Assembly (NCBI GenBank): GCA_033296885.1
Contig: MU863953.1
Location: 1-64,000 of the forward strand
From: Triangularia verruculosa
Lineage: Eukaryota > Ascomycota > Sordariomycetes > Sordariales > Podosporaceae
Length of the DNA stretch: 64,000 nucleotides
Direction: 5' to 3'
Shown: one piece after another, positions 1-12,187 of the stretch
Position numbering within the stretch: position 1 is the stretch's first letter
How the letters are laid out: every line of letters starts with the position of its first letter
Position numbers and translations under genes: made by a program
Notes under the pieces: generated by a model
The model's database searches: none
Seen by the model: the letters and a program-made list of their open reading frames with translations, nothing else
Told to the model about the DNA's origin: nothing

Positions 1-120
1 CAACCCAACCAACCCTAACCCCAGCGGGTGGGGCATGTGGGGTTGGGCCTGGTGGGGGTTTAAATTTTGGGGGGGTTTGGGTTGGTTTTAACCAACACCC
101 CCCCCCCCCCCCCCCCCCCT
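1..120. repeat. Low-complexity left end with poly-C run
   Basis: The first 120 bases are almost wholly C/A or G/T. They include short runs like AACCCAACC and AACCCTAACC, a G-rich block with the inverted counterpart GGGTTTGGGTTGG, and a homopolymer of about 23 C at roughly 97-119. This could be a degenerate subtelomere-like sequence, or low-quality sequence at a contig end. It is not a clean telomere array. Bases 121-484 hold no ORF I would support. Confidence 0.5.
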
Positions 121-484
121 CTTTCCCCTCAAAGGTCTAGAAGCAGTGATTTGACTGACGTGACAACCACACAGCCTCGAATGCCTCCAGCGCGGGCAAG
201 TACGATCCAAGCATAGAATCGAAGGGAGCGGGTGCACCGATTGTCTAGTTGCCTGCTGCTGCCCCTGCTGCGGCGTGATTCAGTCGCACAAGGAGGTCGA
301 GAAGCGGAGGGACGCCATGCAGGGAGGAGGTGTGCCGGACAAGATGGGCTACCAGGGGGAGGCACCGATGAGGGTTTGAGCTTTTGTCAGAGGAATGTTG
401 TAGTTGAGGAAAGGGGTTTTACTGATACCACCCATATTTACGAATAATGCTAGCTAATAGGAACAAGTTTTATTATCTCTACCT

Positions 485-1546
485 TTACAACCCCCTCACC
501 TGAAACCGGTACTCCTCCCCCCTATCCAAATACACAACCTTATCCCGCAGCCCCGCCCCATCCACCTCCTTCTTGAAATCGTCCAACCTCGACAGAAACA
601 CATCATAATCATCATAGTGAATCGGGATGGTGACGTCCGGCGGTCCCATCATCTTCATCAGCCTCACCCCCTGCGCGCCATCCATCGTCACCATCAGCAG
701 CGGCAGTTTTGGGCTTGGGATCGTCGTGCCCCCGAGGTGCACGAGCATTAGGTCGATTTTCTCTCCGTGAAGCCACTCGGGGATTTTTTTGAGTTCATCG
801 ACGAGGAGGGTGTCGCCCGAGATGTAGATGCGGTATCCGACCTCGGTGTTTTGGGCGGAAGAGTTAGATGAAGTGTATCCGAGCTCTAGGAGCCAGCCGT
901 TGGTGGGTGGGACCGCGCCTAAAAGGTCGTTGGCGATGGAGAGGGGGCCGGGGGGGACGTGTTTGCCTGGCATGGCTGTTACTTTGATTTGTGGGGTTTT
1001 GGCACTGGTGTTGGTGGTGGTGGTGATTGGCATGATGAGGGAGTCAAAAGGGTCGAGGGGGGTGACGTTCTGGAAGGGGTCTGGTTTGGAGGGGGAGGTG
1101 AGGCATGATTTGGCGTGGGGGGTGGAGATGATGGGGAATTGGCGGGAGAGGGAGTCCTCGACGAGGCGGTCAAAGTGGTCTTCGTGGTAGTGGGAGAGGA
1201 GGATGCAATCTAGGGGTGGGAGGGCGTCGATGTTGACGGAGGGGTTGGTGAGTCGTTCTGCGGTTACGCCAGGGCCGAGGTGGACGTGGTCGCCGGCGTG
1301 GAGGAAGTTGGGGTCGGTTAGGATGCGGGCGCCGTGCCAGGAGAGGATGGTGGTGGCGGTGCCGATGAAGTAGATGCTTCCGGTGTTGTTTGTGTGGGAG
1401 GGGGATGGAAGGTTGGAGGCGGAGGGGCGGGTGGGGTGGGCTTTTGTGTTGCTGATGGGGAGTTGGGGTTCAGGATCGGGGTGATGGGTTTTGATCTTGA
1501 GGAGGGGGATTCTTTTGTGAGGGTTGAGGGCGAGAGTTGGGGTCAT
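485..1546 (-). CDS. Metallo-beta-lactamase-fold hydrolase
   Basis: Single-exon reading frame of 353 codons starting at an ATG. It carries the zinc-binding H-x-H-x-D-H motif as HYHEDH at about residues 119-124. It is preceded by a strand giving 'GTATTILSWHGARILTDPNF', the usual start of a UlaG/Lactamase_B_2 domain. Later family landmarks are MPGKHVPPG, ISGDTL and PIHYDDYDVF, which place the remaining metal ligands. The first 50 residues are Pro/Thr/Asn-rich and not conserved-looking. The family hydrolyses diverse esters, phosphodiesters or lactones; the substrate here cannot be told. It is probably cytosolic, since no signal peptide or membrane segment is seen. A polar frame (1470-1859, other phase) overlaps the 5' end, so an upstream exon and a longer N-terminus are possible. 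Confidence 0.8.
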   Translation of the reverse strand: MTPTLALNPHKRIPLLKIKTHHPDPEPQLPISNTKAHPTRPSASNLPSPSHTNNTGSIYFIGTATTILSWHGARILTDPNFLHAGDHVHLGPGVTAERLTNPSVNIDALPPLDCILLSHYHEDHFDRLVEDSLSRQFPIISTPHAKSCLTSPSKPDPFQNVTPLDPFDSLIMPITTTTNTSAKTPQIKVTAMPGKHVPPGPLSIANDLLGAVPPTNGWLLELGYTSSNSSAQNTEVGYRIYISGDTLLVDELKKIPEWLHGEKIDLMLVHLGGTTIPSPKLPLLMVTMDGAQGVRLMKMMGPPDVTIPIHYDDYDVFLSRLDDFKKEVDGAGLRDKVVYLDRGEEYRFQVRGL

Positions 1547-2034
1547 TTTGAGATGTGTTGTTGTTACTGGTGGTGGTGGCGTTGGTGTCGTTATGTTCCT
1601 TGGTGTCCTCTTCTTCCTGGCGTTCTTGACGGGAGCGTTCGTCTTGCACGATGAAATAGTCCATTTCTGGCTGGTTGATCTTTATGGTCTTTGTGTGTAT
1701 CCAGTTACCGTGGCTGATCTTTCGGTTGGTTGGCAACGGCCCGTGATGCTGCGATGACGAGGAAATGTTGTCGTCATAGACTGGAGCAATGACTCCACAA
1801 GAGCAATTGGCCAATCCGCTTTTTGAAAAGAACGTAACTCTCCTCTGGTGGTGGTACACGCTGGATGATGATTTCCCTTCCGAAAATATTTGCTATGACG
1901 GTGTTCGGACTACTAGATGCTCCCTTTGTAGAAGGTAGTGTACTTTACATAAGATAAGCTCAGGGGCCAGATTCAGGGGCAAGTGGGTCCCGAGCCGTTG
2001 CCGCGCCAACTCGTGTCCAAAGGATTGACACTTA
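1547..2034. other. Intergenic region between two minus-strand genes
   Basis: Holds the presumed promoter and 5' leader of the metallo-beta-lactamase-fold gene and the 3' end of the permease gene. A minus-strand open frame at 1470-1859 is rich in Asn/Gln/Ser and could be an upstream exon, but I see no convincing splice joining it. Confidence 0.4.
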
Positions 2035-5000
2035 TTACCAAAAGTGCGCCCGTTCCTTCAACCACTCCCAGAATTTGTGTGTGGGAGTCTCTTTTAGACG
2101 GTCACCTCCAAAGAGCCAGTAAAGAAACAACTTGCTCCTAGAGGCATCATATTCTTCCCCGTCGCGATCGCCTTCAACCGAGTAAATCACGCGCCATCGA
2201 CGACCAAACCGAAAGACGCGCGGAAGACCCTCGTTGTAGTCTTTATCAAACTCAAATTTCGCCCTGATACCAGCGGCGTGTAAAGGATTCCGTGCCCACC
2301 ATGCGGGAACCTCACCGGGAGTAGCCCCGAGGGCTTGACTTGGGCGATATTCCCGAGGCAGAGGGCAGAAGATGACGAGGTAGTACAAGATTGCAAAGGC
2401 AAGTATGCTGAATAGTATGGCCGGAAAGGCCCAACCCGGAAACGAGACGTTGCTGCCATCGGACCCAGAGTAAGGCGGAACTGGGTTCACACCAAGGATA
2501 GTCAGGTTCATCGCGATGTAAAGGAGCCATAGCAGGTACCAAATGAATTTAGCGCAGAGATTCGTAAGCTTGGAAGGCCGGACCAAGCTCCTTATTGGCT
2601 GCTGGCTGAGGGTCGCCAGCGCTCTTTCGCGTCCGGGGAGACGGAATGAAACGAGAGCTAGGACGACTGAGGTGAGGAACAGAACTGTTAGCTTTGTGTC
2701 CTGTTTCTTTTCGGAGACCAGCACGATGTGGAGGCAATGTAGAGACTGCTAAGTCGTAAAAGCGCATTCGAAGGTGCTCGATAGGTATCACAAGATAACT
2801 TGTGGGCGCTCGAAGTTTGTAAGAGGTGGTAAAAGACAGTGGGTCGGCCTTGAAATTCTATCGAGAGGCAACTGAATGTCTTTTCAATCTTGCGACACTT
2901 ACATTTTGTGTAGCAGTGTCTCCCATCTTGTCCACAACGCGACGGGGCGGTTGGATAACACGGTATGGTTTACTTACAGAGAATGAAGACATGAACATAG
3001 GTCTGTATGTATCCTGGGATACCAATGGACTCAATCGTGTTTGCTGTTGCCGAGCTTCCTGCAATCACAACTACCGACATGGTCCAGTGAATAACCAGCC
3101 CTCCCTGGGGCGATTTGTGGATGTAGTGCTGTGGATTGGTCGGATTACGTGTTTCCTGTTCGCTTACATCACGAGCCCGGTCCATGCTGTCGTCCTTTTT
3201 CCAGACTTTTGACCAGGGAAGGATATCGGCTTGGCCAATGGCTTGCTTGACTATCCGCGATCCTGTTAGTCTGACCGAAAGGACCGTCCTGATGATAGCC
3301 GTGGGATATTAAAGGCAGTGAAGGTCACTTACCCCTGCTAAATGTGTATATGATGGAGTTTAGGCTGCCTATCGAGGAAATGGCCGACATTATGGCCCAG
3401 CCACGCCGCGCAGCCGTCCCATTACCCGTCAGCTTAGAGGCGTCAGCCATTGGTTCTTTAAAAATGGACGTTGGGAGCGCTGGGGTGGCATACCAAGGGC
3501 GCGTAGTTTACGTTGGTCCGTTCTTGGTTCAGTTGCGCCCAATTCAGCGCATCGAGCTAACCCAGGCTTTGTTAGTCAACGACTCTCGAAGTAAAAGAGT
3601 TATGCCATGACTTACCACTGCTGAAACAACCGCCAGATACAAGATACCGACAACAATTACGGCAATGATGAAACCTTTTTGTAGGACCCTGTGCTGATGT
3701 CGGGGTACCTCGCCAGCGACCTCCATCGATCTGTTAGCTTCTGCCGTTTTGCCAGTGATCACTCGATAGAACGGCTCTCACAAATGTAGCGTTTTCCCAA
3801 CCCTCAAAGCTGAACAGCACCGCGAGAATGGCCTTTGCGAAGCTCAGATTGCTTGTTACTGGGTTTTTTTCTTGCCACTCAGCTGCATGAGCGTCATTGT
3901 CTTGACCCCTCACTCGAGCTGTGTTGCCAGCGACACCAATGAGAGCAATTAGTGTGAGTATTTTGATGACAGCAAATGCTCGATTCAGGCTTCTGCCAGC
4001 AGATGGAGAGAAGTACTGTAGTAGACAAATCACCGACAGTACCACAATCCCGACGAAGCGGACAAGATCTCGGTTGACGTCGGGCGTCATGCCATTCTCA
4101 TCAACAGCTCCAGCATTAACGCAAAGTAGGATCAGACGTCCAGTTTGCATACTGTTGGTTCCGGAGTTGAAGAACGCAATAAACAAGATGGAATAGGCGA
4201 CATAGGCTAGGAGTCCATCTCCAAATATCCTTTTAGTCTTGTGCCATCGGGGAAGGTTCGGCGCATTCGGTTCTAAAGGCGTTCCGCCCTCTGCGGTCTG
4301 GCCATTGGCAAATGGCTCTTGTATCGGTGGTGGTGATTCTCGTATTCCGGAATAGGCCGTCATCTCACTGATCTGAATAAAGATGTGAGCATGAGAAAGG
4401 ATATCGCAATACATTGTTAATAAAGTCTCACATAAACTAGTTCACCGCCGGTGTACGGAAACGCGGCAGCAAAGTCGAGGTAGAGGAATGTGCTGGATTC
4501 TCCGTTAGCTACATCCATCACAAGACAATAGTGATTGTACGAACCTAATCAGCGAGTAAAAGAACCCAACTCCAAAGAGACCCAGTGTTAGCTGCTTACT
4601 CCCCGTAAGCAGAAAAACAGATGCAGGAGCCGTGTAAATGCCTGTTCCAATCATCTTGTTTGCAATGAGTGCGATTATGTCGAATACGCCCAGTGGCCCG
4701 GTTCCACTTTCTTCCGGAAAGCTTGTCTCGGTGTTGACGCGGGGATTCTTGAACGGCCCTGCTGCCCGCCGTCGCCTCTCGTTGTCCTCATCATCGTCAT
4801 CATTGTCATCATCGCCGTGGGTCTCGTCCTGACTGCCGTGTCTTGTCTCTCCTGGAGGGTCTGACTCGGCTCCTGATTGTGATCCTTCAAGTGGTTCTGT
4901 AGCCGAGAGTCGGTTTCCGACATCAATATGGTTTCGAGCTCGTCTCAGTGCATCTGGAAACGAGGCTTGGGCGTCTAGTGGATCAACGTCCGCCGCGAGG

Positions 5001-5044
5001 GGACGCGCAGGACCAACGTCTCGCATTGCAATGCTGTCGGGCAT
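2035..5044 (-). CDS. APC-superfamily amino-acid permease (LAT/methionine-permease type)
   Basis: Spliced gene of at least seven exons. Approximate exons are 4545-5044, 4432-4492, 3782-4372, 3616-3720, about 3333-3556 (this one probably contains a further intron), 2978-3250 and 2035-2745. The start is the ATG at 5044; codons further upstream look like leader. The N-terminal 100 residues are hydrophilic with an Asp-rich run near 4770-4820. TM1 carries NKMIGTGIYTAP, the APC substrate-binding helix. Later pieces read FPYTGGELVY, SFEGWENATFVAGEVP, MSAISSIGSLNSIIYTFSR and a C-terminal pair of helices, all in family order. It is expected in the plasma membrane, importing an amino acid by proton symport. 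Substrate specificity is not evident. Intron donors are mostly GTAAGT or GTGAGA. The order of domains is solid; exact exon joins are not. Confidence 0.8.
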
Positions 5045-6407
5045 ACTGACATCGATATAACGGATTGTATAGGTAGCGTAATATGCGGTGCGTAAGAAGA
5101 AGATCGGCTTAGATCGCTGAGCGTGACGATTGACAACCATCAAAGTCTCATTGTTGTCCAGTTATAGGAGCAACAGCAGTCAGCCAGTGAGAAGCCGCAG
5201 AGGCCAGCCTCGAGCTGCAACCGCGCGGATAGTGTCGGAGGGCATGGTTCTCCCCGTCCTGGGAAATTGTAATTTAGCCAGGCCATGGGAATCATGCAGG
5301 GGCCTGGAAGCCATCACAGCCCTTATCGGATGCCGGTAGGCTTCTGCGCCCAGTCCGTGTGTGGAAAACTGAAGAAAGTCTGTCGCATTGTCGTCTGGGT
5401 GGCAGGACTAAGCCATGTCAGGCCATATTCCGCAGCCCACCTGCAGCTCCGGGGTCGAGAAATGGCGAATTTCTAATTGCCTGTAGAGGTGGCGTCCACT
5501 GGCGAAGCTGCTGTGGCACTCTGGCGTGTTTAATGGGTGGCTCTGAGCGCGATTATTGGCAAGGCATCCAGTGCGCCACCAGCCGTTCAGCTGATAAATG
5601 AAGCGGGCGATGACTCCTCTCCAAATATTGCCGGTGTACTTAATCATGGCAAGAATCGATTCATGCTTCAACAGATGGGCAGAAGCATTCCTCAACTTGC
5701 CTCTGTAACGTTTGGTGATCTACTCACAATGTCAGTTCAGACGCCACTCACATACGCAGTAAGCCTTCGCGTGCTTGAGAGGTGGCTAAGCCGGACCTTT
5801 GGTGCGAAAACGACAGTTGATGGAACCGCCAGGTGGTCATACAAGGTACGTCTCGCCAATGCCGAACCGCTCGTGGCTTTTTTCTGACCGACCTTCTCAA
5901 AACAGCCCGATGTGCAAGGTCGCAGCAGTTTCTGGGTGGTAACTGCGCCAAGGTCAATCACCAAGGTATGCCTAAGGTGTTGTCCAGTAATTGTGTACTT
6001 CCGGGCTGCTAATGCCAGTTTTTGACAGGAAGAGCAGCAGGACCTTGAGCTGCGCTCCGCCCCCAGAACAATCCCCATTTCCCTCACCTTTTAGCGTTTC
6101 AAGCCCTGAAGTCCTCACCAGCTGCCCGATCTGTCACCGAGTCTGTAGCGGTGACTTTTCGTAGGTATTCAAGCACGGCTGAATGATAGGCACTGTCAAT
6201 TTGCCTCACCACCGCACAAACAGACTCGGAGGCATGCGGGGGTGACAGATATATCTCGAGATTCACGCACTCCTATGTACCTACCTAGCCACCTACATAC
6301 ACAAATAACACTCCGACCCTCCATCCCTTCATAAAAGCCTCTAGTTGCCTGTTGCTTCATTCTATATTCCAGTTCTCCATTCGGTATCTCCCGTGACATT
6401 ATCCGCG
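5045..6407. other. Divergent intergenic region
   Basis: Separates the permease (minus) from the CorA-like gene (plus). Several overlapping frames of 60-116 codons exist on both strands but none resembles a protein or has splice support. A TACCTACC-type run lies at 6275-6300, about 110 bases before the next ATG. Confidence 0.4.
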
Positions 6408-8196
6408 ATGCCAACCCGCCCCTGGCTGGCAGCTGGGGGGAGACGCACCCACGCAAGCCGCATTGCTCAGGTTCGTCGCGCACTAGAGCCGCATTGTAAT
6501 GAGACATTCGCTCGTGACCTTCCGGGCGAGGTCGAAGTTCAATTCATTTCTGTCAGCAAAGCAGGTCAGTGACAGACATCAAGACAATATCGTGTATTTC
6601 CTCTCACTAACAAGGTCGAGTAAAGGGGCAAAAGCAACACCCATGCTAGAGAGCGGAGAAGACGTGACAGCATACCTCGACAAGCAACGAGAAGGTGAAC
6701 AAAGTGAAAAAGCCGAAGATAATCCCAAGATACATTGCCGATATGTGTATGTTCACAGATAGCTCCTTCCTCCCATTTCATGACGGTGTTTTTACATCCG
6801 AAGCTAAGTGTGCGAAATGTGTGAAATACAGGCTTTTACATCCTCTCATCGGCAGGTCGCCTCTTTTGATACCACACTGGCAAATGCTTCACATTCTAGA
6901 GTCCTGGGATGTCTTCCCAGAAATATGCCGTTATCTGACCGCGTTTGGGAAGAAATACTTCAACAAAGACGAAGCGTTTGCCGGGTTTGACTGTGTCGAG
7001 TATGCAGACGGCGACAACAGGGCAGTGAACAAGCTAGGTATGCATAGGGCAGCACGCGTCCAAATTTGGTCTCCTCTTCAACCGCAGGTACCTTTATCTG
7101 GCACATGTCACTGACCTCGGACTTTTCCAGAGATGTGCTATCTACTCAAATACGCTGCCTTGAAACGAGACGAGGACACGAAAGTTGAGGAATGGGCGAT
7201 CCGGCACGCGCTCGTTTATCAACAGACCTGCTTCGTTACGAGAGAAAACTCGCAGATTCTCGTCAGGCTATCGGATAGCATGAAAGTCGCGCTGAAAGAG
7301 GCTCTGTCAGCAGACAGCGAGGAAGTACAGCACTTTAGCCGGGACTGGACAAGATTACACTCCCTCGTTCTCGGGGAGGTCGACGATGGCTGGCGACAAA
7401 TGATCAACAGTCTTGACAGCGAAGTCAGTGAAATTGTACGTACCCAACCAGACATCATGCCTGTTTGAGTCTGTCCGACCAAAAACTAACATTTTTACCC
7501 TCGATAAAGTTTCACCGGCTTATAGCATCCGGCGTGATCCCCCAAGACCTCAACATGTTTGACTCGCCAGCCGCGGTAGCCCAGGACATGAAACACCTCC
7601 AGCGCCTAACGGACAACCTACGTCGAGTATCCACCATGATTGGGTTAAACACAGAAACAATCGACTGCCTGATCAACCGGGTGGGATCGCTTACCCAAGA
7701 TACCAGATGCAACCGTGACCTCGACGACTTATCACCATTTCTCCGCACGCTCCACCAAATAAAACAGGAGCACAAATTTGCCCTCACGAATAGTTCAGCC
7801 GTCCTCGATCGAGCTACCTCCCTAGCTAACCAGCTCCGAGATACCGTGGCGTTACGCAACAGCGAGATCAACAAGCACCACACGGAGCAGTTGGGCGGCA
7901 ACACGGCCGCCATTGCAGATCTCTCAGAGCAGGCTGGTCGGGAGACAAGCGTGGTGAAAACGCTGACTGTGCTTGCTCTTGTGTTTGTGCCGGCATCGTT
8001 CGTTGCCGATTTCTTGCAAATGGGCTATGTAACGACAGATCCGGACAACGCTCGGATATGGAGAGCGGCGCAGGACTTGCAACTTTATGCTGCATTGGCG
8101 ATCCCCCTCGTGGTTCTGACCATGGGTTTCTATATTGCGCTAGAATTACGCAAGGTGAGGTATCGCTGGCCGAAAGACACAGCCGTAGCTCCATAA
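6408..8196 (+). CDS. CorA-like two-TM membrane protein
   Basis: Five exons fit one 483-residue frame: 6408-6564, 6626-6746, 6856-7037, 7131-7435 and 7510-8196. The four introns are 61, 109, 93 and 74 nt, and the exons sum to a multiple of three. The middle region has the pattern of fungal CorA-like proteins, with FGKKYFNKDEAFAGFD followed by WAIRHALVYQQ. A long helical stretch then leads to two C-terminal membrane helices, about residues 405-425 (VLALVFVPASFVADFLQMGY) and 442-463. The Gly-Met-Asn selectivity motif of true CorA magnesium channels is absent between them. Magnesium transport is therefore only a family label; many fungal members of this group have unknown roles. The first exon's ATG sits in a reasonable context. 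Confidence 0.8.
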
Positions 8197-8447
8197 CAGC
8201 CAGATAGGTAGATTGAGTACCCCTCCACGATCATAGAAAGAATCTGGGAATCGTTTTTCATGCGGCTTTAAATTGAAATCGTAGACACCGTCCTCGTACA
8301 AGCAATTGGATCTCCCCTTGGCGACAACATCACCACGGTCATCTCAGCCCTGATTTCGACCCCACGCCCCCTGCACATGGCTCTTGATGAACCTATAGCC
8401 TATCCCACAAATATTAGCACCTGTGCACCAATCTCCAGCCACCAAGC

Positions 8448-11400
8448 TCAGGCATCTCCGTACTCACCAATCTGGGTTTCCATTATCAATTCCATTCCCT
8501 TCAGCTTAATAGCCTTCCGCTTCTTATCGACATCCTCCGCACTGACATCCGGTTCCACGAGTCCTTGAACCAACGGCATACTGGACTTCCATAAAAAGTC
8601 ATCAACATTCTGCTTCGGCTTCCGACTGCCCGACGGGACACATATCAGAGGAAAGTGGTCACGCGACGGGCCCCGCGTGCAAACAATGCCGCGGGAGTGT
8701 ATGGAGTCATTGAACAGTTTGTTGGTGACCTGGGAGGTAACTGTGAATCACCATTAGCTTGTATCTAAGAGAATGGGGAGGTGTCCAGAGGTTTCGTACG
8801 ATGTAGAGCAAAGTGCATATCGCTATGCTTCTTGAAGAAAACGAGCGCTTTCGGAGGTGGGATTTTATCTGACTGGCGTGGCTGACTGCTTTCGATAGGT
8901 CCCCTCGACTGTGGTCCGCCAGCTTTGTCTACGGTAAGAAAAGGTGGGCTGTCCTTTGCCCAAACTTGAATCATTAGTTCACCGTCGTCCGGGAACAAGG
9001 GCGTGGGCTTTCCAGACAACTTGGTATAGTTGACCCTTTGAGCTTGCAGTCTGTGAATGATGAATGGGTTAATCCAAGATGTCCTCAGCACATGGTAGAC
9101 AGGAATCATGACGATGCGAGACGGTTCCAAACATACATATCACTCTGGACAGTGTAATGAAGGAGGGCAGCTTGAAAGCTTCGAACTTCTGGAAGCAAAC
9201 GTCAGTCGCACTCATACAGGTCCATCGCCGCCAACCAGCGCATTGCTTCTGGAACGTACTTTCCAGTGTGTCGAATTCCAAGTGCAGAATATTATCAAGA
9301 CCGTTCGTAGCATCTTTGAAGAGTATGAATCCCAAGCCCAACTCGGGTTTAAAAATGTATGTCGGTGTAAAAGACCATTCCGATGGAATAACTACTCGGG
9401 ACAGCGAGAAAATTGTCAGCGATTGAACGACTGGCCTTAGTCAAATAATTTCATCAAGGGTACTGACTGTGTGTCTCGTCGACATGATAGGGACGATGAT
9501 TCCTTTCTTGCGAAACGGTCCCCCATTTCAGGATGAACTCTGACGGTCGCTGGACCAATTCTGGCTTGGGATTTTGCTCGGAATCCTTGGACTTGAAAAT
9601 ATTGAAGGTTGATCGTCTGCTCCTCGACGAACTTCCAGTCTTCGATAAGGATATGGGTTCTGGTTCTGGCCTTTCCTCCACCAACGCGGAGGCTCGATAA
9701 AACAGCTGCAACCGACACTCAGCTCCTTGAGAATGGTCTCCGGCTGTTACCCTTCCATCTTGATCAATGACCTTCAAGGTCACGCCATCCCTAGGTGATG
9801 TCAGCGCTTGTTCATCGAGACACGAACACAGGAGGGAGTGGCGAACATGTGGAGGAAAGAGATAAAAGATCCTGATTGATCCCAGCCAACTTCTTGGAAT
9901 TCAGAGTGGCCGTGATGCCTCAAGCGTTCCTGACCGACGGCCCAGGAAAGTGGGTCGCGGTGGTTCTTAACATTTTGGCGATAGAGTTTGTCTGCCTGGG
10001 TCAATTCCTCGAGGACATTGATTGAGAACGGTCGCTTGCTGTTGTCGACGCTAAACATCCTGAAGAGCAAATTGGAGACACTCTCCAAATACCATTTCTG
10101 AGGATCATCGCCGGAAGAGCGCGGAAGTTTTGGAAAACTCTCAAGCATGCCCCGGACATAGGGCTTGAGTTCATGACGTCCCTCGAGAAATGTACCTCGC
10201 GTTTCTTCGACCCGAGATTCTTTCTCGAGATCGGCATGGAATCTGTCGATGGCTATCTCTGTCGGGCGCACCTGGGTATCCAACAGCACGACGAGCACCT
10301 CTGTCATCACGCAAGCTAGCGCCCAGACGTCATAATTGAGTAGCACCTGGAATTTGTCCTCGCCAGCACCATAAGCCTTCTCAAGCTCTTCCTCCGAGGG
10401 CCTGGACTCTGGTGCAGCGTACTTGGGGTCACCTGGTCTGAAAGGCGTTGACATGTTTTGAAGGCTCTTGGTCACGCTAATAACAGATTCGCCAAAGTCT
10501 GTGACTTTAAGCACACCTTGACTAGTGACCAGGATGTTTGCTGGCTTGAGATCAAAGTGTGAGGCGATGATGTATCCCTCGATCCCCCCGTGAGGGAGCT
10601 TCATCTTCGTATGAATAGCGCTGAGCGCACGAGCAACGCCAATCATTTGCTCCCACAGCCAATGATCTGGTAGACCCTGGTCTGATCGTAGCTTCATGAG
10701 CTTGCTTTTGTCTCCGGGGAGTGTCGTTTGGCGAAGTAGATGGTATAAATCCGTCTTCAGGCATGGAAACATGAAATAGAGGCTGCCCCGCCAAGTATAT
10801 AGGGCGAGAAGGCTGATGATATTGTTTGCCGCTTCCCCAGCTATCATAGAGGCTAGGCGGGCTATCGTGCCTTCGTTATTGCCAGTGGTTGGCTTATGCG
10901 GCAGCTCGCCCTTTTGAAGCTTCAAGGACTTCCGAACGAAAAGATACTAGGGTGTGTCAGCGCGCTGCATAGATACCTATCTTGTGCTCGCAAGAAGTGC
11001 CATCGAACATATGGACACGTACCTCTCCGGTTGCCTCATCTCTCGAACCACGGTATCGGCTCTCCATGAAACCCTTGACGGATTCATGAAGGTATTCAGC
11101 GGGAATACGAAATTTGATGACAGTGCCAAATGACCCTTGAGGCACACGATCTTCGGCGTCTAGAAAAGGAAACCGAGATTGGTGAAGGTACCACTGATGT
11201 TCCGGACAGAAGTCTTTCTGGTTTAACCGGATAGTGACAGGCTCGAACATACAAAATACTTCGTTGCGCATGGCTTCGAATGTTTTATATCGCCGCTTCC
11301 ATTGCCTTGTTTTTTCCTTTCTCTCCGCTCGGTCCTCCACACTCAGCTTCTTCTCGGGAGTATCAATAAGGTTCAAATCCTCCTCCTTCATGATAACGAG

Positions 11401-11835
11401 TCCTCTCATCCCGTCAATGGCCGGATCAAGGTGAAGGATCATACTCTGTAGACTGTCAGTGGCCTTCAAGGAGATCAAGGGGTAGATGTAGTGAAGCCTG
11501 TCGAGGTATAGCAGAAGCACCAGTGCCGAGAGCAGAATGGCGCCTTTTGGTGAGCCCAACATTGCGTCACGGATGACCTGTGGATTTCCTGTGCGCAGGG
11601 TATTGCAGTCGCCACAGCCGCATTGTAAAAGCCGGTCAAGAACAGCGGCGTTGCCGAACTTCTTGGTGATCTTCTTCTTGGAGAAGAAGAGCCTCGGCCA
11701 AATCTCCTGAATATATTCGAATGAAACATTCTCCAGATCGATCTCCGGAAGTGCGCAGGACAAAAGTAGCTCGACATACTCGTTTCTCGCGCAGTCATTT
11801 CGTTGACCCATCACAAGACGGTAATACCACTCCAT
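8448..11835 (-). CDS. Protein-kinase-domain protein, multi-exon
   Basis: The first two exons are clear: 11023-11835 and about 9850-10946, with a 76-nt GTACGT intron between. The kinase core shows PQGSFGTVIKFRI (P-loop), HFDLKPANILV (catalytic loop, Phe in place of Arg of HRD), DFGESV and PKYAAPES. Further minus-strand exons follow at roughly 9470-9785, 9268-9389, 9140-9200, 8800-9065 and 8448-8740, each flanked by GT/AG sites. They form a C-terminal region I do not recognise. The gene may end at 8448, or splice once more to about 8270. No ATG opens the longest frame near 11997, so I take the ATG at 11835; an upstream exon is possible. It is divergent from the HET gene at 12188. Fungal kinases of this kind often neighbour HET genes; its substrate is unknown. 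Confidence 0.7.
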
Positions 11836-12187
11836 GCTGAAGGGAGATATTAGGTGCCGCGGGGTTGGGCGGCTGTTCTGCGCTGCCCAGCTGCTCTGCT
11901 CTTCGAGTTTCGGTTGCGCGTTTGTTTGTGATCGTGAGGTGTGAGAGTTGCGCTCGATTAGATCGTGGACGTCCAGACACTCAAGGCTGGCTGGCAAGGT
12001 GATTCATCTTTGATGCCAAGAATAACCGCCCAGCTGGGTGAAGCACCACGCTGCTGTGCCACCGCCACTTTCGCCACGGAGGCCATGTCCGCCATTATTT
12101 TCAGCCGCAGTCTTGTCGGCTTTTGGTAATACTTCCATCGGCCAGCGTAGACAACGTCCCGACCCCTGGGTACCTATCCAATTCACC

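Noticed and set aside
1..120. Possible telomere
   Set aside because: Only isolated AACCCTAACC-like units, no tandem TTAGGG array; a poly-C run points rather to low complexity or sequence quality.
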